From assembly GCA_958295665.1 (NCBI GenBank), contig OY282558.1, forward strand, positions 334,339,106 to 334,403,105: a DNA stretch of 64,000 bases, in the 5' to 3' direction. The notes beneath the pieces were generated by a model. It saw only the letters and a program-made list of their open reading frames with translations. It searched no databases and was not told where the DNA came from. The position numbers and the translations under genes are program-made. This document shows, in pieces, positions 22,667-33,280 of the stretch. This DNA is from Tipula vernalis. Lineage: Eukaryota > Arthropoda > Insecta > Diptera > Tipulidae. Numbering within the stretch: the first letter of the stretch is position 1; each line of letters starts with the position of its first letter.

Positions 22667-24172
22667 TAAGGACTGCTTTTTCTCCGATTCGTCGCAAAAA
22701 CAAGATCTCATTGCTTGTAAGGTTATTTTCCTCTGCCCATTCTACCGCGACGTTGAAAGAATCTATTACATTATCAATGCTGATCTTCCTCTCTTCTTCC
22801 ATATCACCCTCTTTGTTCGCGATGCTCTCGTCCTATTTCATCTTATATTTCTAAAAGTACGCTTCTCTCGTTGCTACCAGTCGCACATTCCATTATTTCG
22901 TTCTCAGTTAAATCATTTTCGATTATCAAATTGTACAGTCTAGCCAGGGGGATATCGTCCTCTTCCACAAAATGGTCACCCGGTATATTAAATTCTATTG
23001 CGTCAATCGATGAAAAGAGATGTTTAAATGAACTCATGACAACGGATCGTGGGAGTTCATTACAGGCTTCAACTATCAAAAACGCCACGTCTTTTAAATT
23101 AATATTTTTAAGAGCTGAGACCATGTCGTTATTGCCGTTTGCACATAACGCCACGAGTGTTGACAGAAGGTGCTTTCGATACCGCTGCTTGAGGGATTTT
23201 ATGACATTTTGGTCAAGTGGTTGCAACAAGGGTGTATTGTTGGGTGGGGAAAAAATAACCTTGAAGTTTTCATCAACTGAAAAAGTGCTTGCTGTCCCAT
23301 GACAGGTGGCATTGTCGACCAATAAAATTGCTTTTACTGGTAAACCTTTAGCTTCCAAGTGACGAGAAACTTCAGGGATGAACAAATCGTTGTACTACTC
23401 CTTTAAAAGCGCAGAGGTTTGCCTAGCATTTTTGGATGATTTGCAGAACAGTGGTAAATTTACATTTTTAAAACACCGAAGATTTTTTGATTTTCCAATC
23501 ATCATCAAATCGAGTTTACGCGTCCCTGTTGCATTTAGCCAAGGCATAATGGTGACCCTTTCCTTCATGGTTTTCCGTCCAACAGCAGTTTTTTCGAAAA
23601 CAGTAGCGTTTGTTTCCTTGTGCAAACTTTTATAAACTAGACCGGTTTCGTCACAATTGTAGATCTGTTCCGGTAAAAACCCATTTTCAGCAATACATTT
23701 TTTGAAATCGCTTGTAAATATAGCAGCACTTTCAGCATTGCAGGAAAGTTTTTCACCAGAAACCGTCAAAATTCTTATGCCGTGGCGTTTTTTGAATTTA
23801 TCAAGCCAGCCATAACTGGCTGAAAATTCTACGTGTCCATTGAGTGACCTTTTTAAATCTAGTGCTTTTACTTTGAGCATCTCGTTTGAAACCAATTCGT
23901 TCGCTTCTCTTCGTAGTAAAAACCATCTGTATAATTTATCATCAAGATCAGGATTTTTTAATGGCTTCATTCGCTTGATTTTTTTTTTGATTAACAATTG
24001 TTCTTGAGGCGAATTCTTCCAAGTTTTCTTTATAGTTTTTTATCCTCGTTAAAGTCGACTTATGAATGTTGTAGCTTCTGCAGATCTCTGTTGGTGTCTT
24101 GCCATCTTGGAGTTCATTTAAAATTGATAATTTTGTTTTCAAAGAAATTGATTCTCTGTCTTTCTTCTCCAT
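22667..24172 (-). pseudogene. Tigger/pogo-family DDE transposase, nearly complete
   Basis: Transposase of the pogo/Tigger (CENP-B/jerky-like) group. From the start at 24172: SISLKTKLSILNELQDGKTP and EICRSYNIHKSTLTRIKNY, the first helix-turn-helix. A frameshift in a homopolymer at about 23978-23989 leads into the second DNA-binding domain (YGWLDKFKKRHGIRI) and the catalytic core: first Asp in YNCDETGLVYKSL, then GRKTMKERVTIMPWLNATG. An in-frame TAG at 23395-23397 interrupts before FIPEVSRHLEAKG, the second Asp in LLVDNATCHG, and the third in PLLQPLDQNVIKSLK. Coding-like sequence continues past 22843 in another frame (VEWAEENNLTSNEILFLRRI) to about 22667. One stop and two frameshifts separate it from an intact gene; all three catalytic Asp are present. 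Its 5' side abuts a CAGAGC-family segment. Confidence 0.85.
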
Positions 24173-24224
24173 TTTTACGGAAGAATAAAAATTAAAATGA
24201 ATAATAAAACCATGGTTGCTTATA

Positions 24225-24340
24225 AAGAATGCACATGTATTAGTATATTAAAACTAAATTATATCTAAAATATATTTATCGAACTTTCATTTTGAAAAAT
24301 ACATCAAAGTTGGCTCTGACGAAGTAAAATAGTACATACC
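24225..24340 (+). mobile_element. CAGAGC-family element C, left part (host of the nested copy)
   Basis: Sequence from about attaaaactaaattatatct through gaactttcattttgaaaaat and aaagttggctctgacgaagt matches the interior of copy 1 (19465-19575). It stops at ACATACC (24334-24340), where copy 2 is inserted, and resumes at 25725. Upstream, where the family's left ~230 bp and terminus should be, there is instead the Tigger transposase. Confidence 0.7.
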
Positions 24341-25724
24341 CAGAGCACCCTGTATTTTATAGAGCCATAATCAAAAAATCTGAGCTTTTATAAGGGAATT
24401 AGAAACGACGAAAAAACGAAACTTTTCATAGTAAAACACACAAAACATATGGGAAATCACTTTTTTTCCTAAGACAAATTTTTAAATGAAAACGTTACAA
24501 ATTCTTTATTATAATTTCTGAGATACTTTCATAAATGTTTGAATTTCAACATACATGAATATCGTTTAAGTAAATCGTTTTCATTTTCTTTCAATAATGA
24601 TTTATTTAAACCAAAATATTAAAAAAATTTCATAACAACAGCATTCTGGTCAAATTGAAATAAAAGCTTACTATGATTCGTTTGGTTATTAAGTCAATAT
24701 ACATTACATAGATGGCAGTGATTGCCGTAAAAATTTGGGAAAATCGTACCAAAAATTACTACCTGGGGAAATTTCAAGTTCAAAAATTGTAGGAAAAGCA
24801 AAACAAATTCACAAAATATAGGAACGTGTGACAATTTTGCGATTAAATAATTTCTTTTCGTATTTTTCTGTTACTATTTTAGACATCTTACGTACACTAG
24901 TCAAACTAAAGATACATTTAGCAAGTATTATTTAAATTTGTCAGAGCCAACTTTGATGTATTTTTCAAAATGAAAGTTCGAAAAAATATATTTTAGAAAT
25001 AATTTAATTTTAATATTTCTGCAATTAATAGTTATTTGTGTATCAAGAGCGCAAAGTGCCAGTTTGTCACGCGAGAAAGGAAATTGCTGGCCGACGGGAC
25101 GGAGGCCAGCAACCTTTCGAGCGTGACAAACAACTTTGCGGACGTGTTTCACACAATATTTTTCCTACAATCATTTTAAAAAATATAATAAAAAGATAAT
25201 TTTGTAGTAAAATTTACTATACTGACAATACGATTTTATTTTAGGACCGACATTTTGTTCAATCGAGTAGTCAAAGATTTTTTTTATTTTTCATAAAAAA
25301 AAACAAAAATTTGGTTTGATGTTTTATACAAACATTAGTCTTTCTTTAAACATGCGTGCGGTTTCAAGTTTTGTCACACGTTTCTAAGAGAAACGTGTGA
25401 CAAAGTAATTTGTTTATTAACTGTCAAAAAAACAGACACTTTGGGCTTTGAAAACAGAGAAAAAAAGCCTGCTTTTCACGGCGATTGTAGGAAATATTTA
25501 TTTAATACCAATATGGCCTTCTTGTATATTGTTCTTAAAGATATGTAGAAAACTTTTATATAAACTTTTTATAATATTTTTGCTTTTTTCATTGAAAAAC
25601 TTGAAGCTAAAAAACACCAATTTTACTATGGATTCCTATGGAAATCAGTGAAAAGTTATACCACTAAAAAAGCTTCTAAAAAATACGTCATTAAGATTAT
25701 GGCTCTATACTCTAGAAGGCTCTG
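24341..25724 (-). mobile_element. CAGAGC-family MITE, copy 2, complete and nested in C
   Basis: Both termini are present: CAGAGCACCCTGTATTTTAT then agagccataatc on the left, and ...gattatggctctatactcta then gaaggctctg on the right, i.e. ~30-bp imperfect terminal inverted repeats. ACATACC flanks it directly on both sides (24334-24340, 25725-25731). Removing it with one flank restores the sequence order seen in copy 1 at 19560-19590. It is itself interrupted at 25031-25492. Without that insert it is about 922 bp. No ORF. Confidence 0.85.
25031..25492. mobile_element. 462-bp insertion with two strong hairpins
   Basis: Interrupts copy 2 between caattaata and tttatttaatacc, an order that is continuous in other members. 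Near the left end a long hairpin pairs cgcaaagtgccagtttgtca (25050 on) with tgacaaacaactttgcg (to 25140), with inner stem ttgctggcc / ggccagcaa. Near the right end tttgtcacacgtttct and agaaacgtgtgacaaa (25368-25402) form a perfect 16-bp stem with a 3-nt loop. Ends share gcgcaaagtgccag / gcccaaagtgtctg. No ORF. Confidence 0.65.
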
Positions 25725-26223
25725 ACATACCTCCTTAATTTATCTTTAGTTTCATTAGTGTACGTCAGATGTCTCACTTGTTTACAGAAAACACGAAAAC
25801 AAATTATTTAAACACAAAATAATCACAGGTTCCTATATTTTGTAAATTTGTTTTGCTCTTGCTACAATTTTTGAACTTGAAATTTCCCCAGGTGGTAATT
25901 TTTGGTACGAGTTTATCAACTTTTTACTGCCATCAATGTAATGTATTTTGACTTAATGACCAAACGAATTGTAGTAAGCTTTTATTTCAATTTGACCAGA
26001 AAGCTGAAGTTATGAATTTTTTTTAGATTTTGGTTTAAATAAATCAATTATTACAAGAAAATTGACTTGATTTACTTAAAGATGAATTTGTCTTAGGAAA
26101 AAAAGTGATTTTCCATGTTTTGTGTGTTTTACTATGAAAAGTTTAGTTTTTTCCTCGTTTCTAATTCCCTTATAAAAGCTTCGTTTTTTAGACTATAACT
26201 TTATAAAATCAAGGTGGCTGTGA
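25725..26223 (+). mobile_element. CAGAGC-family element C, right part and terminus
   Basis: Begins with the second ACATACC and continues as tttatctttagtttcattag, ggtggtaatttttggtac, gaccaaacgaattgtagtaa, shared with copies 1 and 3. A ~65-bp block present in the complete copies (around aacgatattc and caaacatttatg) is absent. It ends ttttataaaatcaaggtggc then tgtg, a diverged form of the family terminus. The Penelope-like element starts at once. Confidence 0.7.
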
Positions 26224-27834
26224 TACTAGACAGCAGCTGTAGTAATTTTAAACAAAGCAGAATATGACGACAGGGTACAATTGATGATTGACGAAGGTCC
26301 GTATGAAATAGTTAGTTCAAACCCTTTAAAAGAACTGGTCAAGAAAGCCAGGGTGGCCAGATCACGTATCGCAAAGAAGTTTGGCGCGGGGTTACAATGG
26401 AAATTATTAGTATCCAATCCGTCTATTCCCAAGTTATATGCACTACCAAAGATACACAAGCCAGGTAACCAAATGAGACCGATTGTATCTAATAATAATG
26501 CGCCTTGGGAAAGGATTTCAAAATGGTTAGTCGAACAGTTTTCCAAACTAGGCCCTCTTCCAGGACGGAACATTAAAAATGTCTATGAACTGACAGACAA
26601 ATTACAAAGGGAAAGAATCCAACAACAGGAAATTATGGTATCGTTTGATGTCACAGCTCTTTATCCGAGTATTCCAATCGACGACACCTTGCCTATTCTA
26701 TCGGAGTGGCTGGAAAATCAACATATAGACCAAGAATCCGTAGATTTATATTGCGAGCTAACAAGAACATGTATGAAAGAAAGCTATTTTCAGTTCAGGG
26801 GGAAAACTTACAAACAAGTATTTGGAACATCAATGGGAAACTCCCTGTCCCCTTTTATGGCGAATTTGTTCATGGGTAACCTTGAAGAGAAAATGCAGAC
26901 ACATAGAATTTTTCCAAGAATCTGGTACAGATATGTAGATGATGTGTTTGCTGTTATTGGAAAGAACCAAACACGTCGACTCTTAAAATACCTCAACAGT
27001 CAATCCCCATCCATAAAGTTTACTATGGAAAGCGAAGACAATAACCAGTTACCATTCTTGGACATTATGATCAAAAAAGAAGAAAATAATTTCAGCTTCA
27101 GCATATATCGCAAAAAAACCGCAACTGATAGATATATTACCAATGAGTCGTATCATCCAGTTCAACATAAGCGAGCAGCGTTCAACAGCATGATACACCG
27201 GCTGGTTCATATTCCACAAAATCTGAAAGATTACGAGGCTGAAATACAAAAAATTAAACGAATCGCCATTGTAAACGGCTACACAACGGAAATTGTTGAC
27301 CAAATAATTCAGTCTTGTTTGAAGAAAAAAGCTTTAGCGGATGCAACAACTTTGTCCCACATCTCTGAACCAATAGTGAGATGCAAGTTGAATTACTGCA
27401 AAGGACTCTCATCAAAATTGAAGAATACGTGGAAAAACTTCAACGTTGATCTAGTAGAAAGCAGCAATTCAAAATTAGGGCAACTGCTAGGCTCTACAAA
27501 AGATAAAACAAAAAATGTAGATAAGTCTGGAATTTACAACATAAAGTGCAATGATTGCGATAAAATTTACATCGGACAATCGAGGCGAGCCATATCTGAA
27601 AGATATAAGGAACATCTTGCCTGTATTAAAGTAAACAACAGTGATAAATCATCTGTAGCCAAACATATACTAGAATCCGGTCATAATATTGATTCGTCTA
27701 GCCTAAGTCTAATGAAACAAGTGAGAGACAATAGGTTACTAGATCCTTTAGAATGTTGGTACATACAGAAAAATAAAACAAGAATTCTAAATTCTGATTT
27801 GGGCCCCAAAACGAGTTGTCTTTTCGAGCTATAA
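26224..27834 (+). CDS. Penelope-like retroelement protein: RT + GIY-YIG endonuclease
   Basis: The longest intact frame here: 517 codons from the ATG at 26281, but coding clearly starts further upstream in frame (AVVILNKAEYDDRVQL), so the copy is 5'-truncated and the true N-terminus is missing. Counting from that ATG, the Penelope-type RT shows ALPKIHKP (54-61), VSFDVTALYPSIP (120-132), GTSMGNSLSP (182-191), the catalytic YVDD (218-221), and LPFLDI (257-262). The C-terminal nuclease has GIYNIKCNDCDKIYIGQ (417-433), with the two cysteines between GIY and YIG that mark Penelope endonucleases, then RYKEHL (441-446), AKHILESGH and LECWYI with its Glu near 491. The nuclease nicks target DNA and the RT extends from the nick. 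No inner stop or frameshift in 1.6 kb makes it the youngest or best-conserved gene of the window. It directly abuts the end of MITE C. Confidence 0.93.
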
Positions 27835-28321
27835 AAATGCACATCAACACAATTCACACCAATAACAGTATCACCAGGAGTTCTATTTACACTCAGTGGA
27901 GAACATACACAGCTTTTCCACAATATAAAAAACAGAATTTTCTTTTAAAATTTTCCTCAAGTTAGTAAAATCAAAATTGTTTCACATTGTAAACGTAAAT
28001 ATTGCAATGTCATGAAGTTTAAATGGCAACCTGTCACTTAATTGCCCAATATATATACTCATTGAGGCAGGTCAGGATATGGTGTATATACACACACAAA
28101 GCACCAAATGAGATGATTTTAACACAAACATTAATATTTACGTAAATTTCTTTTTAATAAATTGTAATACGACCTTGTAAATACTTTTAGAATCTGAGGA
28201 TGGAAACACAGTGTTTCCGAAAATATATTCATTTTTAAATAATCTAAATTAAATGTTGTAATTTTTAATTTTTAATTGTTAGTTTAACAAGTGTTTAAGG
28301 AGTACAAAAATAAGTTTGATA
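27835..28321 (+). other. 3' region of the Penelope-like element
   Basis: Non-coding tail after the stop. It holds a purine/pyrimidine-alternating TATA stretch (gtgtatatacacacacaaag, about 28082) and the hammerhead-like fold at 28189-28235. The exact element end is not marked by a target duplication I can see; it lies before the inverted LTR that begins at 28322. Confidence 0.5.
28189..28235 (+). ncRNA. Hammerhead-ribozyme-like motif (type I)
   Basis: The conserved core CTGAGGA (CUGANGA, 28194-28200) is followed by stem II ggaaacac / gtgtttcc (28202-28209 with 28211-28218) and then GAAA (28219-28222). A tight stem III follows (aat / att, 28222-28224 with 28227-28229), a cleavage-type UUC at 28228-28230, and stem I pairs agaat (28189-28193) with attttt (28231-28235, one G-U). 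Hammerheads are known in Penelope-like elements, which supports the reading. Oddities: an unpaired U between the core and stem II, a loop of one nucleotide on stem II and two on stem III as drawn, and AT-rich stems, so activity is uncertain. Confidence 0.6.
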
Positions 28322-28970
28322 TGTAATATATGTAGATACAAATTTTATTCGAACTTCCTTTGCTTTGGGAATCCACTGTGAGTGTTATAGCCTACGATTG
28401 AATATCGCCATATTTAAATATATGCTTAAAGCTCTTTAAAATTAATAGTTTTTATACAACAATCACTAAGACTTAACGGGAAAACATTTAATAGTAAGCT
28501 GTGCAGTTGCCTTTCTCAGACCACAAATAAATAACTGTTTTATTATTCACCAATGATAATGCACAGATTCAAAGTTTTGAAAGGTTGTTTCGCTATTTTG
28601 AACATTATATACCATCCGCCGTGAAATTATGAGACTACTGCATACTATGGGCAGCTTTGCAATGCACTCAATTAAAATATTTTTGCAGACCACTCTAAAG
28701 TATAGCGGAAAATGAAGCAGAAAATTACAGTTTTAAAAACATTTTCCCCTCATGCGGACACCATGCACGAGCCAAACCAATTTTACTAAAATGATTGATT
28801 GATTATTTGCAGAGATGCTTCGGTGAATTTTCATTTATTAGTCTAATAGGAAATTTGGAAAACGAGCAAGAAATGGGTAAAATAAAAATTATTCTCTTCA
28901 GTCTGTTAGACGTTTCAAAAATTCCAAACCATAATTGGACGTTTTCCTTTGAATTTTCTAGAATTTTACA
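28322..28970 (-). repeat. LTR of the gypsy element, inverted copy (left arm)
   Basis: Reverse complement of the LTR at 33281-33913. Outer edge tgtaatatatgtagatacaa, inner edge ttctagaattttaca. Matches through gaacttcctttgctttggga, ccactgtgagtg, cattggtgaata (reversed) and cgtccaattatg blocks with scattered differences and small indels. Because it is inverted, it cannot serve as the 5' LTR of the gag-pol body to its right. Confidence 0.8.
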
Positions 28971-29225
28971 TTTTTCTATTTGAATAAATGAAAAAAAGAG
29001 TTGTGGATTTTATTCTTGGAAAATCATGCTGGCAGAAATATTTTATTGTTTTGTTGATTGTTGATATTTCTTAGCATAGATTTCTGGTTGTTTATTATAT
29101 TTTGTTAAAGTTTCGGTTATATATGTAAGGTTGATTGGTTGATTGGGCATATATTGGTTGATTGGACGCAGTTTGGATGCCTTGCTTATAGAACAAAAAA
29201 AAAATATAGAAAGAAGTGTGATGTA
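28971..29225 (-). pseudogene. Inverted copy of gypsy 3' internal region (env-tail-like)
   Basis: Minus-strand continuation of the left arm, 255 bp, mirroring 33026-33280. It encodes KVYITLLSIFFFC, a hydrophobic stretch that would suit a membrane anchor, then KLRPINQYMPNQPINLTY and YAKKYQQSTKQ to a stop at 29043. The same peptide with a few substitutions is encoded by the right arm. In errantivirus-like elements the gene after pol is env, whose end is a membrane segment plus a short tail, so an env tail is the natural guess; the envelope body is absent in both arms. Homology to the right arm stops exactly at 29225, where the truncated gag begins. Confidence 0.5.
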
Positions 29226-29992
29226 GACTTTAGACAAAAAAGATCGAGTCGAGAGTGAAATTAAAAAATAATAAAAAGTGAATTTAGCCAATGATGGTGA
29301 TAGGTAAACTGAAAGAAAAGGCATTAGAATTTTATCATTCCCGAGGTGTGCATGTGCAAATGGATGTACATGAGTTTTTAAAGGAGTTGCAGAAAATGTA
29401 CGATATACGACCGAATCGTGAAGCATTGAAAAATCATCTGAAGAATAGAAAATGGAAAATAGCAGAAGATTTCAACGTATACTATCAAGATAAGATTATA
29501 TTGGATAATCAAGTCAATTTAGGTGAAGAGGATGTTATAGACGAGTTGATCGATGGGTTGAATAATTTGTTATTATTGCGATTGCAAAATTTAAGAAGTC
29601 GCGAAGATTTATTGATGATATTTTCGCGCCTAACGGTAACAGACAGAACCATATCAAATGATTTTAAGCCGGTATTAAATTTTCGAAACAAAAATACGGG
29701 GAAGGAGAATTCCACAATAGTAGAGAAGCACTGTTACAATTGTTCAGGCGTGGGACAAGTGGCAAGGGATTGCCGGAAACCAAAGGCGACGGCACGATCG
29801 TGTTTTAAATGTGGTGATTGGACACATTTTTTTAAGGATTGTCCGAAGAAATTTTCCACAATATCCAATACTGTGTCGGTTAATAATACTTCATCCGGTG
29901 GTGTAGTATCAAGTGTTGAACCAATGAGAGAAGTACAACCGAGAAATATATCCGTCAATAACAACGAATATCATCTCTGCCGACAAGGTTAG
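29226..29992 (+). pseudogene. Ty3/gypsy Gag, N-terminally truncated
   Basis: The frame opens at 29291 and runs 233 codons. The first part (EKALEFYHSRGVHVQMDVHE, about residues 8-27) fits the C-terminal half of a capsid; FLKELQKMYDIRP and EDVIDELIDGL follow. Two zinc knuckles close the protein: CYNCSGVGQVARDC at 148-161, in which the His is replaced by Gln, and CFKCGDWTHFFKDC at 171-184, a perfect CX2CX4HX4C. The matrix and N-terminal capsid region expected upstream is missing: the inverted left arm begins only 65 bp before the first ATG. Pol follows in another frame. Gag packages element RNA; this copy could not. Confidence 0.8.
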
Positions 29993-32914
29993 TGATTCTA
30001 AATCAGTCAATTTAGAACGTATGATAAGATTTGAAAATATGGCAAAATATAAAATTGCAAAAGTGTTCCGGTTTAGTTGACAGTGGTAGTCCAATTAGCC
30101 TAATAAAACAAAGTTTTATACCGTTTTGTTTGATCCAAAAGAAAAATGAAATTTTTTTTAAATATTAATATTGATGAAAATGATATTGTTGATAAAACTT
30201 GTTTCCAGAATAGTCAGTTGGCAATCGGAGATACTATCGGGTATAATAATAAATTAAAGACATATGATTTATTCGGTGGATTTTATGATGGGGTTTCTAA
30301 ATCGGATGGACCGAAGATTGATTTCGAAATGGAAATTATTTTGCAAAAACATAGTTATTTTCATTACAAGCTAAGACGTTTAGCTTTTACTGAAAGAGAA
30401 GCTTTAAGGAAAATTTTAGACGATTTATTAAAGCAGAATATAATTCGTCGTAGCGAATCGCCTTATTGTAGTGCTATAGTATTAGTCCCAAAGAAAAATA
30501 GAAGTGAATTTAGATAATGCGTTGATTATCGTACGCTTAATAAGTATACAGTGAGACATAATTTCCCTCTTCCGGTTATAGAGGATTTATTAGTTGATTT
30601 ATCAAATAAGCGTTATTTTAGTTGTCTTGATTTAAAGAATGGATTTCACCATATTCACGTGGCTGAGAACTCCGTGAAATACACAAGTTTTGTGACTCCT
30701 TTGGGTTAATATGAGTTTGTAAGGATGCCTTTTGGTCTGAAAAATAGGCCGAGTGTATTTCAAATGAATGTAATGAAAATATTTCAAAAGCTCATTGATG
30801 AAGGTCAGTTGGTTATATACATAGACGACCTGTTAATTGCAAATGAAAACATTCAGGGACATTTAGATATATTGGCGAAAGTTTTTAAGATTTTGCGTGC
30901 AAATTGTTTGGAGCTTCAATTGAATAAATGTATTTTTATAATGGAGCAAATCGAGTATCTGGGTTATACTATTAGTTATAATTGTGTTCGTCCGAATAAT
31001 TAAAATGTGAAGGGGATAAATCAATATCCACAACCTCAAAATGTAAAGGAGGTTCAACGATTTTTAGGAATGTGTGGCTATTTTCGTAAATTTATTAGTG
31101 GTTTCTGTGAGTTAGCTAGACCTTTGCAGGATTTGGTGAAGTCAGGTGTTGAATTTGCTTTCCGTGAAGAACAAATAAAGGCGTTTAATGAGTTGAAAAA
31201 GAAATTGGTGGAACGTCCAGTTCTCGCTATTTTTAATCCCAATGGTAGGACTGAGTTGCATTGTGATGGTAGCTGTTTGGGATACGGTCCAATATTGTTG
31301 CAGCAAGATAATGACAATCGTTTGCATGCTGTGTTTCATTTTTCCAAGCGTACAACACCAATCGAGGCTAAATATCATTCTTACGAGTTAGAGACTCTAG
31401 CTATCATTTACGCATTGAGACGTTTTAGAACATATTTGTATGGCAATAGTTTTAAAATTGTAACGGACTGCAATGCATTAACGTTGACTTTGAATAAGCA
31501 GTTAATTAACCCAAGAATTGCAAGATGGGTTTTGGAATTACAAGACTTTGATTACACAGTAGAACATCGGGAAGGTAGGGAAATGCAGCATGTAGATGCT
31601 CTAAGTAGAGTAGAGAGAATTTTTATATTAAACGAGAATCCATTTGAAAAGAATTTGGCAATTTTACAAAGTAGAGATCTGAAGTTAGAAACATTAAGAG
31701 TTGAACTAGAACGGAAAGATAGTCCTCTCTACGAATTACGAGATGGTTTGATTTATAAAAAAATAGATAAAAATAAAATAAGGTTTTATGTTCTGGAGTT
31801 GATGAAAAATCAGGTTATAAAAATTGCTCACGATAATATGGGACATATAGGTCTTGAGAAAGTGATAGAAGTTATTCGGCGATGTTATTGGTTTCCACAA
31901 ATGGCCGATAAAGTAAGACTGTATATTTCGAACTGTCCCAAATCCGTTACTTATAACGTATCTACAGGCAAGGTTGAAGGGTTTTGCAGCCTATTCCGAA
32001 GGGTGATAAGCTATTTGAAATGATACACGCAGGCTATTATGGTCCACTGGAGCAAATACCCAAGTATAAGCGAAAATATATTTTAGTTATTATATGTAGA
32101 TGGATTTACGAAGTTCGTACGACTTTATGCGACGTCAAGCACTTCTTCAAAAGTGACAATTGAATGTTTTAAGACATTCTTAAAAGATTTCAGTTTCTAA
32201 TTAGTGACGGATCGAGGAAGTTGTTTCACCTGAAACGAGTTCCAAGAGTTTTTAAAGGAAAATTGTGTAACACATATTCAAGTCGCCACAGCTTCTTCTA
32301 AATCGAACGCTCAAGTTGAACGTGTCAATCGATTGCTTACCGCAATGATTACTAAATTAGTGGATTGTGAACGTAAGATATATTGGGATCAGGTTTGAGG
32401 TGAAATTGAGTTTGCAACGAATAGTACAGTATCCAAAAATATCAAATATTGTCCAAGCGTTTTGTTGTATGGTATTTTACAGAAAGGAAAAGTCGATGAT
32501 AGGATTAAAGAATATCTTGAGAATAATATTGATCTAGGTGATATCTCAATGAGTTTGGAAGAGATTAGAAGTGTAGCTGCCGAAAATATTTCAGTTAGTC
32601 AAAAGTATAATAAAGAGTATTTTAATCGTAGTCGAAAACCTGCACATAAATATAAGGTTGATAATTTAGTTTATATAAAAAATGTTGATACTACTGTAGG
32701 AGTAAATAAAAAACTTATACCTAAATATCGCGGTCCTTACGTAGTGAAATCTGTATTAGAAAATGATAGGTACATTATAGCGGATGTAGATGGCTTTCAG
32801 TTGACACAGCGTCCATTCGAAGGAACGTATGATGTGAGTCGTAAGAACTCGGATGAGATGGTGCTTCTGTTTTGTTGGTCCATTGACGATTTTGGAAATG
32901 TGTTTTTAGGTTAA
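29993..32914 (+). pseudogene. Ty3/gypsy Pol (protease, RT, RNase H, integrase), multiply broken
   Basis: Order is standard for Ty3/gypsy. Protease: GLVDSGSPISLI at about 30070-30105 (DSG active site). RT: SPYCSAIVLVPKKN (30460), CVDYRTLNKYT, SCLDLKNGFHHI, MPFGLKNRPSVFQ (30725), catalytic YIDDLLIA (30818-30840). RNase H: ELHCDGSCLGYG (31255), ELETLAIIYALR, TDCNALTLTL. Integrase: zinc domain with HDNMGHIGLEKV (31830) and YISNCP, core IHAGYYGPLE, LVTDRGSCFT (32200) and QVERVNRLLT (32312), and a C-terminal domain to 32914 with PKYRGPYVVKSVLEND. Breaks: stops near 30515, 30707, 31004, 32217 and 32396 and a frameshift near 31970. The Asp of the usual HIDHYGPL is Ala. Clearly dead. Confidence 0.9.
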
Positions 32915-33025
32915 GTTTAACTAGATGTATTATGAATATATACTTATATTATTAGTAGCATGTAAGTTGAAAAAAGAAATATTTGAATTCCTTGAATTAC
33001 ATTAATGGTTATAAATGTAATTTTT

Positions 33026-33280
33026 TACATCACACTTCTATCTATATTATTTTTTTGTCTTAGAAGCAAGACATCCAAACTGCGTCCAATCAACCAATAT
33101 ATGCCCAATCAACCAATCAACCTTACATATATAACCGAAAATTTAACAAATCAAAATATACAACCAGAAATCTATGCTAAGAAATATCAACAATCAACAA
33201 AACAATAAAATATTCCTGCCAGCATGATTTTCCAAGAATAAAATCCACAACTCTTTTTTTCATTTATTCAAACAGAACAA
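33026..33280 (+). pseudogene. gypsy 3' internal region (env-tail-like), right arm
   Basis: Plus-strand counterpart of 28971-29225. The frame from 33005 gives ITLLSILFFCLRSKTSKLRP then INQYMPNQPINLTYITENL, ending YAKKYQQSTKQ at 33208. It lies where env would end, about 110 bp after pol, so most of env is deleted if that is what it is. The block between the stop and the LTR start holds an aataaaatcc signal (about 33238) but no purine-rich tract right before the LTR. Confidence 0.5.

Noticed and set aside
22871..23302. 143-codon plus frame
   Set aside because: It is antisense to the Tigger catalytic domain, which has clear family motifs on the minus strand.
29043..29426. 127-codon minus frame read as one protein
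   Set aside because: Its first half is antisense to gag; only the part inside the inverted arm mirrors the right arm.
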